Assembly (NCBI GenBank): GCA_964528875.1
Contig: CAZGUI010000004.1
Span: 1 to 64,000, forward strand
Direction: 5' to 3'
DNA: 64,000 bases
From: Bacteroides_E sp964528875
Lineage (GTDB): Bacteria > Bacteroidota > Bacteroidia > Bacteroidales > Bacteroidaceae
Shown: piece after piece, positions 43,506 to 51,587 of the stretch
How the letters are laid out: each line of letters opens with the position of its first letter
Numbering within the stretch: the first letter of the stretch is position 1
Notes under the pieces: generated by a model
Told to the model about the DNA's origin: nothing
The model's database searches: none
Seen by the model: only the letters and a program-made list of their open reading frames with translations
Program-made: the position numbers and the translations under genes

Positions 43506-44150
43506 TTAATTTGTTTCTGTTGTTTCATCGGTTACTAAATTGGTAGCACCTGATGTTTGATCTACTTCACCCTCTAAATAGGCTTTATATGCAGCATTTA
43601 CAGCATTTAAAAATGCTCGTGTAGTGATAGTAGATGCAGTAATTGAATTTACCTCACCTCCATCTTTATCTACAGATAAGGATTTTTCTCCCGGGTTTTT
43701 CCCTATAATATCACCCGGTTCTCCTTTTTTAAACCAGATATCAGCCTTTGAGCCTAAACCCGGAGTTTCAGTATGAGCTAAAAGAGAGTAATTGTAAATA
43801 TTTCCATTCTCATCGAATCCTACTAGAATTTTCATCTCTCCTCCAAAACCTAATGAAGCCGCTTGTACAGCAGTACCAACCCACTTTTCTCCTTTTTTAG
43901 CTGGGTACACAATAAAATCCACTACTTGAGTTTCTCCTTGCGATTTAAAGATGGTATCACTATCCTCAACCGGATTATTATCAAATTCAGGAACTACACT
44001 CATTAGAGCCTCATTTAATATTTTCATATTTGCTTGTGCAATAGGCTCTTTAGTTACCTCATTAAAATAAGCTAAAATGGCTACTGCAAGTGCTGTTACT
44101 CCTGTTAAAACTAACAGCATATTGATTAATGATGATTCTAATTTTTTCAT
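43506..44150 (-). CDS. rnfG: Rnf electron transport complex subunit G
   Basis: 214 residues. One N-terminal TM (about 9-27), then a periplasmic FMN-binding domain (about 80-190) with HTETPGLGSKAD and the flavinylation site VNSITASTITTRAFL, where FMN would be joined to the Thr of the S-T-I-T stretch. It passes electrons through the periplasmic face of Rnf. It overlaps rnfD by 4 bp (ATGA). Confidence 0.94.
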   Translation of the reverse strand: MKKLESSLINMLLVLTGVTALAVAILAYFNEVTKEPIAQANMKILNEALMSVVPEFDNNPVEDSDTIFKSQGETQVVDFIVYPAKKGEKWVGTAVQAASLGFGGEMKILVGFDENGNIYNYSLLAHTETPGLGSKADIWFKKGEPGDIIGKNPGEKSLSVDKDGGEVNSITASTITTRAFLNAVNAAYKAYLEGEVDQTSGATNLVTDETTETN

Positions 44151-45142
44151 TTTTTCTTAGCTACCTCCCCAAAGCGTTTAGGTTTAAAATAGGTATTAAT
44201 TAGTGGCGTAAATGCATTCATTATGAGAATTGCAAAAGACATTCCTTCCGGATATGCTCCAAACTGACGAATAACAATAGTTAAAAATCCGATAGAAACA
44301 CCATAAATTATCATTCCTTTAGGTGTCATGGGTGATGTTACATAGTCAGTCGCCATAAATATAGCTCCTAATAAAAGTCCTCCTGTTAATAGGTGAACTA
44401 ATGGGGAAGCATAGATTGAAGGATTAGCTATATGCATGGCACCCGCCACAACAAACACAGTACCTAAAATTGAAACTGGTACATGCCAAGTAATGATTTT
44501 CCTCCATAACATATATATCAACCCAATGATTAAGGCGATGGCACTAACCTCCCCTAGCGATCCCGGATTATTTCCCATTAAAAGTGTAAAAGCATCAGGT
44601 AATTGATCCAAAGAAGCTCCGGGTGCTCCGTTAATAATACCTTTCATTAAAGCCAATGGAGTTGCACCTGTAGTTGCATCAGTATACGACATCAATTGTC
44701 CTACCTCCGGCCAAGAAGTCATTTGCACCGGAAAAGACAAGAGTAAAAATACACGTCCGGCCAAAGCTGGATTAAAAGGGTTATTTCCTAAACCTCCAAA
44801 TGACATTTTCCCCACCCCAATAGCAAAGAACGCCCCTAAAATAATAATCCATAAAGGTAAATTAGAGGGTAAATTGAAGGCTAGTAATACTCCTGTAATA
44901 ATTGCAGAGCCATCTAAAATAGTTAGTTGTTCTTTTTTCATTAAGAACTTACATATAGCCCATTCAAAAAACACACAGGCTAAAACAGAAGTTGCTGTAA
45001 CGATAAATGCACCTAAACCAAAAAAGATTAAAGAAACTATAAATGCAGGTATGAGAGCGATTAACACTCCATACATATTTTTTTGAACACTATCTCCTCC
45101 ATGAATGTGAGGCGATAAGGAAACGGTTAATTTATTACTCAT
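44147..45142 (-). CDS. rnfD: Rnf electron transport complex subunit D
   Basis: Inner-membrane subunit with about eight to ten TMs and a covalent FMN. Motifs: LSPHIHGGDSVQKNMYGVLI at the start, GGLGNNPFNPALAGRVFLL, TDATTGATPLALMKG (the Thr of T-G-A-T carries FMN) and ATDYVTSPMTPKGMIIYG. ATGs at 45172, 45151 and 45142 are all in frame. 45142 (MSNKLTVSLSPH) best matches relatives, and 45151 lies right behind the rnfC stop and is nearly as good. It overlaps rnfG by 4 bp. Confidence 0.94.
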   Translation of the reverse strand: MSNKLTVSLSPHIHGGDSVQKNMYGVLIALIPAFIVSLIFFGLGAFIVTATSVLACVFFEWAICKFLMKKEQLTILDGSAIITGVLLAFNLPSNLPLWIIILGAFFAIGVGKMSFGGLGNNPFNPALAGRVFLLLSFPVQMTSWPEVGQLMSYTDATTGATPLALMKGIINGAPGASLDQLPDAFTLLMGNNPGSLGEVSAIALIIGLIYMLWRKIITWHVPVSILGTVFVVAGAMHIANPSIYASPLVHLLTGGLLLGAIFMATDYVTSPMTPKGMIIYGVSIGFLTIVIRQFGAYPEGMSFAILIMNAFTPLINTYFKPKRFGEVAKKK

Positions 45143-45152
45143 ATTCTTCATT

Positions 45153-46487
45153 TTATTTTGCTTGACGTCCACGAATCATTCCTCCCACTTTGTCTTTTCC
45201 CAGTCTACAATAATCAAGTAGTGGACGATAGGCAGGACAAGTAAATTGGCAAGAGCCACACTCAATGCAATCCATTATGCGTTCATTCTCCATGCGTTCA
45301 AAATCTCCTTGTTCAGCTACTGCAGCTAATAAGTAAGGTTCAAGTCCCATAGGGCACACAGAAACACATTTGGCACACCGAATACAATCTTGACTTTGTC
45401 CTCTGTTCGATTCTTTCTTTGTGAAAATTAGAACTCCAGAAGTACCTTTCACAGTTGGGACATCGGTTGAAACCAATGCTTTTCCCATCATAGGTCCACC
45501 TGATACAATTTTACCTGTATCGTCAGGAATTCCTCCGGCCACATCAATTAACTCTTGAATAGGAGTACCGATGCGTACCTTTAAGTTTGAAGGTTTTGCT
45601 ACAGATTTTCCGGTAACAGTCACTATACGTTCAAATAAAGGTTTATTTTTCTGAACAGCTTCATAAACAGCAAACACAGTAGCTACGTTTTGTACTATGG
45701 AGCCTGTTGTAATCGGCAATTTCCCACTAGCAACTTGTCGTTTAGTTATTGCTTCAATTAACTGTTTCTCACCACCTTGTGGATATCTAACTTTAAGTCC
45801 AATAACCTCAATTCCGGCATAATCAGCTGCAACCTTAGTCATTAACTCAATCGCATCGGGTTTATTATTTTCTATACCAATAAATGCCTTGTTTACTTTG
45901 GAAGCCTTCATTAATATAGAAACCCCAACCATAATTTCTTCTGCTTTTTCAAGCATTAATTGATGATCGGCAGTTAAATAAGGCTCACATTCCACCGCAT
46001 TCACTATGATGCATTCTGCTTTCATGGAAGGAGGAGGAGTTAGTTTTACCTGAGTGGGAAAACAAGCACCACCTAACCCTACAATACCTGAATCACCTAT
46101 TATTTTTGTGATTTCTTCCGATGATAAGCTACAATTTTTAACTAAAGTCTCAGAACGATCAATAGAATCTTCCCATTCATCTCCTTCAACATTTATTATA
46201 ATGGCATCTTTGGGATAGCCACTAGCATCTATAACGGTATCTACCTTAAACACTTTACCACTCACAGAAGAGTGTATTGCTGAAGAGATAAAGCCACCGG
46301 GTTCTGCTATTTTTGTCCCTACTTTTACTTCATCTCCACGTTTTACTAAAGGTTTTGCCGGAGCTCCAATGTGCTGACTCAACATGATAGTTACTTGTTT
46401 TGGAACATCAAGCACTGTTATAGGTTGATGAGCAGACAGTTTATTCTCTTTTGGATGTACTCCACCTCTTGAAAATGTCTTTAACAT
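45153..46487 (-). CDS. rnfC: Rnf electron transport complex subunit C
   Basis: 444-residue peripheral subunit that docks NADH. It has an N-terminal barrel (FSRGGVHPKENK), the NADH/FMN Rossmann part with GDSGIVGLGGACFPTQVKL and VNAVECEPYLTADHQLM, an SLBB segment, and two 4Fe-4S clusters in CIRCAKCVSVCP and CIECGSCQFTCP. The C-terminal repeat extension of some proteobacterial RnfC is absent, as is usual in this phylum. It follows rnfB by 33 bp. Confidence 0.95.
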   Translation of the reverse strand: MLKTFSRGGVHPKENKLSAHQPITVLDVPKQVTIMLSQHIGAPAKPLVKRGDEVKVGTKIAEPGGFISSAIHSSVSGKVFKVDTVIDASGYPKDAIIINVEGDEWEDSIDRSETLVKNCSLSSEEITKIIGDSGIVGLGGACFPTQVKLTPPPSMKAECIIVNAVECEPYLTADHQLMLEKAEEIMVGVSILMKASKVNKAFIGIENNKPDAIELMTKVAADYAGIEVIGLKVRYPQGGEKQLIEAITKRQVASGKLPITTGSIVQNVATVFAVYEAVQKNKPLFERIVTVTGKSVAKPSNLKVRIGTPIQELIDVAGGIPDDTGKIVSGGPMMGKALVSTDVPTVKGTSGVLIFTKKESNRGQSQDCIRCAKCVSVCPMGLEPYLLAAVAEQGDFERMENERIMDCIECGSCQFTCPAYRPLLDYCRLGKDKVGGMIRGRQAK

Positions 46488-46520
46488 AGAGTAATATATT
46501 ATATCTTAAGTTTAACTTGA

Positions 46521-47468
46521 CTATTCTTCTGTTGTACTAGTAGATTGTTGCTCTTCAATTTTTGGAGCACTCTCCTTCTTTTCTACAACTACTTTTTCAC
46601 TAGCACTCTTTTCCTCATGCTTAACCTCTTCTTTTTTAACACGAGGTTTCTTTGGAGGAAAATTAACTTCTATGATGGCATTTTGAGGACAAACTTCCAC
46701 ACATTTACGGCACAATTTGCATTTGTCATAATCAATATAAGCTAATTTGTTTTTTATGACAATAGCATCAAAAGCACAAGCTTTCACACAAATACTACAA
46801 CCTATACAACTCACTTCGCAAGCTTTACGAGCAACAGGTCCTTTATCCTCATTCATACATGATACGTATACTCTTCTGGATCGAGGTCCTTTAGCACGTA
46901 GTTCAATAATGGAATGAGGACAAGCCGTTACACATGCATTACAAGCGGTACATTTATCTTCATCTACTTCGGGCAAACCAGTTTCGGGATTTATAAATAT
47001 TGCATCAAACTTACAAACATCGACACAGTCTCCAAAGCCTAAACAACCATAAGAACAAGCGGTTTCACCACCATAAAGAGCGGCTGCAATAGCACAATTC
47101 TTTGCTCCATCGTAATCATTGGTTTTAGGTCTGTTATCACAAGTTCCATTGCAACGAACCACAGCCACCATCGGATCTTTTGCTTCTGCATCCAATCCTA
47201 AGATTGAGGCGACTTGTGCCATAACTTTTGCACCTCCGGGAGGACAGTTTAAATCCTCTAATGAGTCTGCTTCAACACAGGCAGTCGCAAAAGCACTACA
47301 TCCGGGAAAGCCACATCCACCACAATTCGCTTGAGGCAATGCATCTGCAACTTTTTCAATCCGTGGATCTTCATAAACGGCAAATTTTTTAGAGGTACCG
47401 TAAAGTATAAGAGCAATGACAAGTGCTATTACACCCAGCGATACTACCGCGATTAGAATCACATTCAT
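46521..47468 (-). CDS. rnfB: Rnf electron transport complex subunit B
   Basis: 315-residue ferredoxin-accepting subunit. N-terminal TM (about 3-24), then the 4Fe-4S domain ANCGGCGFPGCSAFATAC, then several ferredoxin-type clusters (CTACNACVTACP, CIGCSICVKACA, CKLCRKCVEVCP), as in the long Bacteroidota RnfB. The last 45 residues are a Lys/Glu-rich tail ending STSTTEE, low in complexity and probably disordered. 7 bp after the RseC-like gene and at the head of rnfBCDGEA. Confidence 0.95.
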   Translation of the reverse strand: MNVILIAVVSLGVIALVIALILYGTSKKFAVYEDPRIEKVADALPQANCGGCGFPGCSAFATACVEADSLEDLNCPPGGAKVMAQVASILGLDAEAKDPMVAVVRCNGTCDNRPKTNDYDGAKNCAIAAALYGGETACSYGCLGFGDCVDVCKFDAIFINPETGLPEVDEDKCTACNACVTACPHSIIELRAKGPRSRRVYVSCMNEDKGPVARKACEVSCIGCSICVKACAFDAIVIKNKLAYIDYDKCKLCRKCVEVCPQNAIIEVNFPPKKPRVKKEEVKHEEKSASEKVVVEKKESAPKIEEQQSTSTTEE

Positions 47469-47475
47469 ACATTTA

Positions 47476-47901
47476 TTAATTTATAGGTTTTATAGTAAAT
47501 GAAAATTTATTTTTCATAAAGCTTTGATTGAACCATAGCCATATATAATAAGGTACTAATGTACCTAAAGCAATCAAAGCTGCAATCAACTCATTATTTA
47601 TCCAACTTGTTAACGCAAACAGAGACACAACGACCAAAAAAAATGGAAATACGAAAGCCCATAAAACAGCTTGCATTCCCATTGAAACGGTACCAGTAAT
47701 TAAGACTTTATCCCCTATTTGATAGTTTTCTGTAGGAGCATAAATCTCAATAATTTTCTCTTTGCTTTCTGCGGAAGAACACATACTTTTTGCGCTACAA
47801 GATGCACATGCAGTTGTTTGGATTATTTGTACAAAGACTTTTCCATTCTTTATGTTTTCCACAGTACCAGCGTGTTGTATTTCTTTTGTCATATTTTGCA
47901 A
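47476..47901 (-). CDS. rseC: RseC/SoxR-reducing-type membrane protein
   Basis: 141 residues. The N-terminal soluble part has the Cys cluster CASCSAKSMC, typical of RseC-family proteins; two TMs follow (about 75-95 and 102-122). In other bacteria relatives sit with rnf/rsx genes and help reduce SoxR or modulate sigma-E. In Bacteroidota this gene routinely heads rnf and its exact role is unproven. Start is M1 (47901) or M4; a TAAATTTG box at 47923-47930 allows both. Confidence 0.85.
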   Translation of the reverse strand: MQNMTKEIQHAGTVENIKNGKVFVQIIQTTACASCSAKSMCSSAESKEKIIEIYAPTENYQIGDKVLITGTVSMGMQAVLWAFVFPFFLVVVSLFALTSWINNELIAALIALGTLVPYYIWLWFNQSFMKNKFSFTIKPIN

Positions 47902-47922
47902 AGTCCATATTACAAATCAAGA

Positions 47923-47930
47923 CAAATTTA
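47923..47930 (-). promoter_or_regulatory. -7 element of the rseC-rnf operon
   Basis: TAAATTTG on the minus strand matches TAnnTTTG; a T-run, not a clean TTTG, lies at the -33 position. Predicted start near 47916, 15 bp before the ATG at 47901. Confidence 0.45.
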
Positions 47931-48064
47931 ATCATAATTTATAAATTAAAAACTATTAAGTCTGCATTAATATCTAATAATTATTAAAATAGCAGACACC
48001 TTTCTTATGAAATATTAACAACATATATTCTGTTGCGTGAAACGCATATAAAAAGCTTTTTTCA

Positions 48065-48146
48065 TCGGTCCTAGACCGAGCACCCTTCAGTCCTAGACCG
48101 ACAGCCCTTTGGTCTAGGACCGACACACTCTCGGTCTATACCCCCT
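48065..48146. repeat. Palindrome array, copy D (inverted, 22-bp period)
   Basis: Units at 48065, 48087, 48109 and 48131. Read on the minus strand, its last three units equal units 1-3 of copies B and C with two changes in the region of the first unit and its spacer. The fourth unit at 48131 (TCGGTCTATACCCC) is diverged. The array is thus inserted in the opposite orientation. Confidence 0.92.
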
Positions 48147-48242
48147 TATCTTTAATAAAAAAAGCAGCACAAAAAAAGCACATTTAAGAAGCAAATCTCA
48201 AACATGCTTTCAACTATTTTTATTGTAGATTATATCAGTAAA

Positions 48243-49691
48243 TTACCATCTATAATTCAACCCAAAACTGAGTAACTCTTGTAGCTGAAAGTAACTTTTA
48301 TCATTTACTCGCTTGGCTCCATCATCGAAACGCGCATGGACAAATAGACGGGTAGAGAGATACCTGTTTAAAACAAAGTCTATAGAATTTTCCCACTCAG
48401 CTTCAACTTTTTCATAATTGGTGAAATAATATAATCGGGTATCTAATTTAATAGATGAAATTATATTCCATGAAAAACGAATATCTACCTTAGAACCGAT
48501 ATCGTGTAACACCTTCTCTCCCTTTTCCAAACCAAATTGTGTTTCATCCACATCTTTATTTCCAATGTATCTCAAATTATAAGACCCCGGAGAGATAATA
48601 GCTGATAAATTCACCTTCTTGTTTTTAAACTTGTAATCCATACCTAAACTCAGGGATAAATTGGCAGGTGCTAAGAATGAAGAAACTTTCTCTTCAGAAT
48701 TCTTTTTATAATTAGTAAAAAACTGCGTATTAAACTCAGCAGAAAATGTATAATACCAATTGGTTATGGCTTTAACTCCTAACTTTGACGTTAATCGCAA
48801 AAGGTCGGTATTGATTCTGTATTTTCGTACAGTATCGGAAGAAATGGTATTAAAACCAACTTTCCCTTCAAACATTCCCTCAAACTCCACTTTCTTTTGA
48901 TCGTTATATTTTAAGACCAATTTTAATTGTCCATTTAAAGAGTTTGTACTTTCCCCTCCTTTATGCCAGTTTTCAGAAATATAATTTTGAGAAAGTTGGA
49001 ACGACCCCAGCCCTTCTGTTGACCACCAATTAGGTTTTCTTAAAAATAACTGTGGGTCTTCGTGCTTAAATTTACTCTCTTCGGGTTCAGGTTCAAACAA
49101 CTTTAATATTGGGGTTTTAAGTGTTTCTTTTTCTGCACTTACATACTCATATTTAACAACATGGCCCATAATTTGATCTTCTGTTTTATGTACAAATTGA
49201 GGATTATCAGTATATACTGCTAGAAGAGATTTATTCACAAACTCATCTGCACGTTTAAAACTTGTAAATTTCAGGGTGTCAAAAGGTAGAAGTTCTTCCG
49301 TGGGATAGTCCACACCTTTGAATTCTTTTAAATGCCAATCCACATGAGAGTACTCTCCCATTGCTGAACGATAATAAGTAAGAGGTATAAATAACTTATA
49401 ATAGTTTGGATCGGATTTAATATATCTTGCCGGAACAGAGTCGTGATTTAAATACTCTAACTGTCCTATATATTTATTGTATAGATACGAAACAGTATCC
49501 ATTCGGACTCTTCCATGTTCATCTCTATCCAAGCGCAAGAAAAAGTGCTCCTTCATTAAAGGGGATAAATCTTGTTTAATTGCATGTTTCACTTGTTGAT
49601 TTAAATCTTGAGAATCAGAGTTGAGACTTTGTCCTGCAACAAACTTGCATGAAATAATAAAAAGAAAAATAAACAAGTAACGACTTTTCAT
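48243..49691 (-). CDS. DUF3078 outer-membrane beta-barrel protein
   Basis: Start set at the ATG 49691 (MKSRYLFIFLFIISC), giving a clean signal peptide ending V-A-G-Q; an upstream ATG at 49712 adds seven residues. 482 residues. The C-terminal half is a DUF3078-type beta-barrel: ENWHKGGESTNSLNGQLKL, then many amphipathic strands, ending in an aromatic (L-N-Y-R-W) as outer-membrane proteins do. The N-terminal 200 residues are periplasmic. Function unknown. Monocistronic, divergent from pyrG. Confidence 0.85.
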   Translation of the reverse strand: MKSRYLFIFLFIISCKFVAGQSLNSDSQDLNQQVKHAIKQDLSPLMKEHFFLRLDRDEHGRVRMDTVSYLYNKYIGQLEYLNHDSVPARYIKSDPNYYKLFIPLTYYRSAMGEYSHVDWHLKEFKGVDYPTEELLPFDTLKFTSFKRADEFVNKSLLAVYTDNPQFVHKTEDQIMGHVVKYEYVSAEKETLKTPILKLFEPEPEESKFKHEDPQLFLRKPNWWSTEGLGSFQLSQNYISENWHKGGESTNSLNGQLKLVLKYNDQKKVEFEGMFEGKVGFNTISSDTVRKYRINTDLLRLTSKLGVKAITNWYYTFSAEFNTQFFTNYKKNSEEKVSSFLAPANLSLSLGMDYKFKNKKVNLSAIISPGSYNLRYIGNKDVDETQFGLEKGEKVLHDIGSKVDIRFSWNIISSIKLDTRLYYFTNYEKVEAEWENSIDFVLNRYLSTRLFVHARFDDGAKRVNDKSYFQLQELLSFGLNYRW

Positions 49692-49895
49692 AAGGTTTAT
49701 TTTACAAAACAATTATTACAGTTACCTATCTGATAACCAGAGAAATACGATTCATTATAGGCCAAAATAGAATGTTCTTTTGGATTAATAAGTAAAGATA
49801 TGGAAAAAAGAAGCTTATTACAAAAGATTAATTCTCTAAATTCCTTTTTTATTATTTTGTTTCTAATAATAAGTTCGTTTCTTCTTTTTTTTAAT

Positions 49896-49903
49896 AACTT
49901 TGT
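49896..49903 (+). promoter_or_regulatory. -7 element of the pyrG-yidC operon
   Basis: TAACTTTG matches TAnnTTTG exactly, 59 bp before the pyrG ATG. No clear TTTG partner at 19-21 bp. Confidence 0.5.
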
Positions 49904-49962
49904 GAGTTTGAAATTGGTTTAGTTTTGAATACTCTAAGTTCAATAGAAAAACAACATATATA

Positions 49963-51564
49963 ATGAGAGAAACAAAATATATTTTCGTAACTGGAGGTGT
50001 TGCATCTTCATTAGGCAAAGGAATCATATCTTCATCGATAGGTAAGTTATTACAAGCTAGAGGTTATAAGGTTACAATACAAAAATTTGATCCTTATATT
50101 AATATTAACCCTGGAACTCTTAACCCTTATGAGCATGGCGAATGTTATGTAACCGTAGATGGTCACGAAGCGGACTTAGACTTAGGACATTACGAGAGAT
50201 TTTTGGGAATCCAAGTAACAAAAGCCAACAACATTACTACAGGAAGAATATATAAAAGCGTTATAGATAAAGAAAGACGTGGTGATTACTTAGGTAAGAC
50301 CGTACAAGTAATTCCACATATTACAGATGAAATTAAACGTAATATTAAACTGCTAGGGAAAAAAGAGAATTTTGATTTTGTAATTACAGAGATCGGTGGA
50401 ACAGTTGGAGATATTGAGTCTTTACCTTACATAGAGAGTATACGTCAATTAAAATGGGAATTAGGGAAAAATGCTTTATCTGTACACCTTACTTATATAC
50501 CCTATTTGGCGGCAGCTAACGAACTAAAAACTAAACCAACCCAACATTCGGTAAAAGAGCTTCAATCACTAGGAGTGCAACCTGACATTTTAGTGCTAAG
50601 AGCAGAACATAATCTTTCTCTTGAACTGAGAAAAAAAGTAGCATTATTCTGTAATGTAGATGTGAACTCTGTTGTTCAATCTATTGATGCACCTACTATA
50701 TATGAAGTTCCATTATTGATGCAAGAACAAGGTTTAGATGAAACTATTTTAGCCAAACTAGATATGCCTTTAGGTGAGAAACCCGAATTAAAACCATGGC
50801 GCTGTTTCTTAGATAGAAGAAACAATGCTACTGAGGTTGTAACCATTGGTTTAGTTGGAAAATATGTTGAACTCCCCGATGCTTATAAATCAATTTTAGA
50901 AGCACTTACGCAAGCTTCAACCTATAATGACAGAAAAGTAGAGGTTGAATTTATTCACTCTGAAAGTATTACTTGTGAAAACATTGAAGAAAAAGTGAAG
51001 GGTTTAGATGGTATTATTATCTGCCCCGGATTTGGACTTCGTGGAATTACAGGTAAACACATCACTGCTGAATATACTCGTACGCATAATATTCCCACTT
51101 TTGGTATTGGCTTAGGTATGCAGTGTATGTTGGTTGAGTTTGCTAGAAATGTTTTGGGCTTGGAAGATGCTAACTCAACAGAGATAGATGAAAAAACACC
51201 CCATAATGTCATTGATATTATGGAAGAACAAAAGTCCATTCTGGGAACTAATGGCACTATGCGTTTGGGAGCTTATGAATGTGTTATTAAGAAAAACACA
51301 CAAACATATAATGCATACCAAAAAGAGCATATTCAGGAAAGACATAGACATCGCTATGAATTCAACAATGAATACAAAGAGGCATTTGAAAAAGCAGGAA
51401 TGGTCTTTTCAGGAATTAACCCTGAATCCGATTTGGCTGAAATCATAGAGCTTCCCACGAACAAATGGTATATTGGGGTATCTTTTCATCCGGAGTTTGG
51501 AAGCACAGTTCTTAATACCCATCCCCTCTTCTTGGATTTTATTAAAACGATTGTTAAGAAATAA
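49963..51564 (+). CDS. pyrG: CTP synthase with altered glutaminase active site
   Basis: 533 residues; makes CTP from UTP, ATP and an ammonia source. The synthase half (1-265) is intact: GGVASSLGKGIISSSIGKLL, KFDPYININPGTLNPYEHGE, ELKTKPTQHSVKEL. The class I glutaminase half (about 290-533) keeps ERHRHRYEFNNEY and the His509/Glu511 of FHPE. The nucleophile-elbow consensus G-I-C-L-G-M-Q, however, reads GIGLGMQ (Gly383; codon GGC at 51109). The usual GxEGK after the oxyanion loop reads GITGK, QFHPE reads SFHPE and GGTMRLG reads NGTMRLG. As read, it would depend on free ammonia. Followed 23 bp later by yidC. A sequencing error would explain the Cys change but not all four. Confidence 0.93.
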   Translation: MRETKYIFVTGGVASSLGKGIISSSIGKLLQARGYKVTIQKFDPYININPGTLNPYEHGECYVTVDGHEADLDLGHYERFLGIQVTKANNITTGRIYKSVIDKERRGDYLGKTVQVIPHITDEIKRNIKLLGKKENFDFVITEIGGTVGDIESLPYIESIRQLKWELGKNALSVHLTYIPYLAAANELKTKPTQHSVKELQSLGVQPDILVLRAEHNLSLELRKKVALFCNVDVNSVVQSIDAPTIYEVPLLMQEQGLDETILAKLDMPLGEKPELKPWRCFLDRRNNATEVVTIGLVGKYVELPDAYKSILEALTQASTYNDRKVEVEFIHSESITCENIEEKVKGLDGIIICPGFGLRGITGKHITAEYTRTHNIPTFGIGLGMQCMLVEFARNVLGLEDANSTEIDEKTPHNVIDIMEEQKSILGTNGTMRLGAYECVIKKNTQTYNAYQKEHIQERHRHRYEFNNEYKEAFEKAGMVFSGINPESDLAEIIELPTNKWYIGVSFHPEFGSTVLNTHPLFLDFIKTIVKK

Positions 51565-51587
51565 AAACATAAAACACATTTTTTGAA

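Larger units (their letters stand above)
47902..48242. other. Intergenic region with the rnf promoter half and array D
   Basis: Upstream of the rnf operon and downstream of the DUF3078 gene. Contains the -7 element 47923-47930 and palindrome array D (48065-48146). No other structure seen. Confidence 0.6.
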
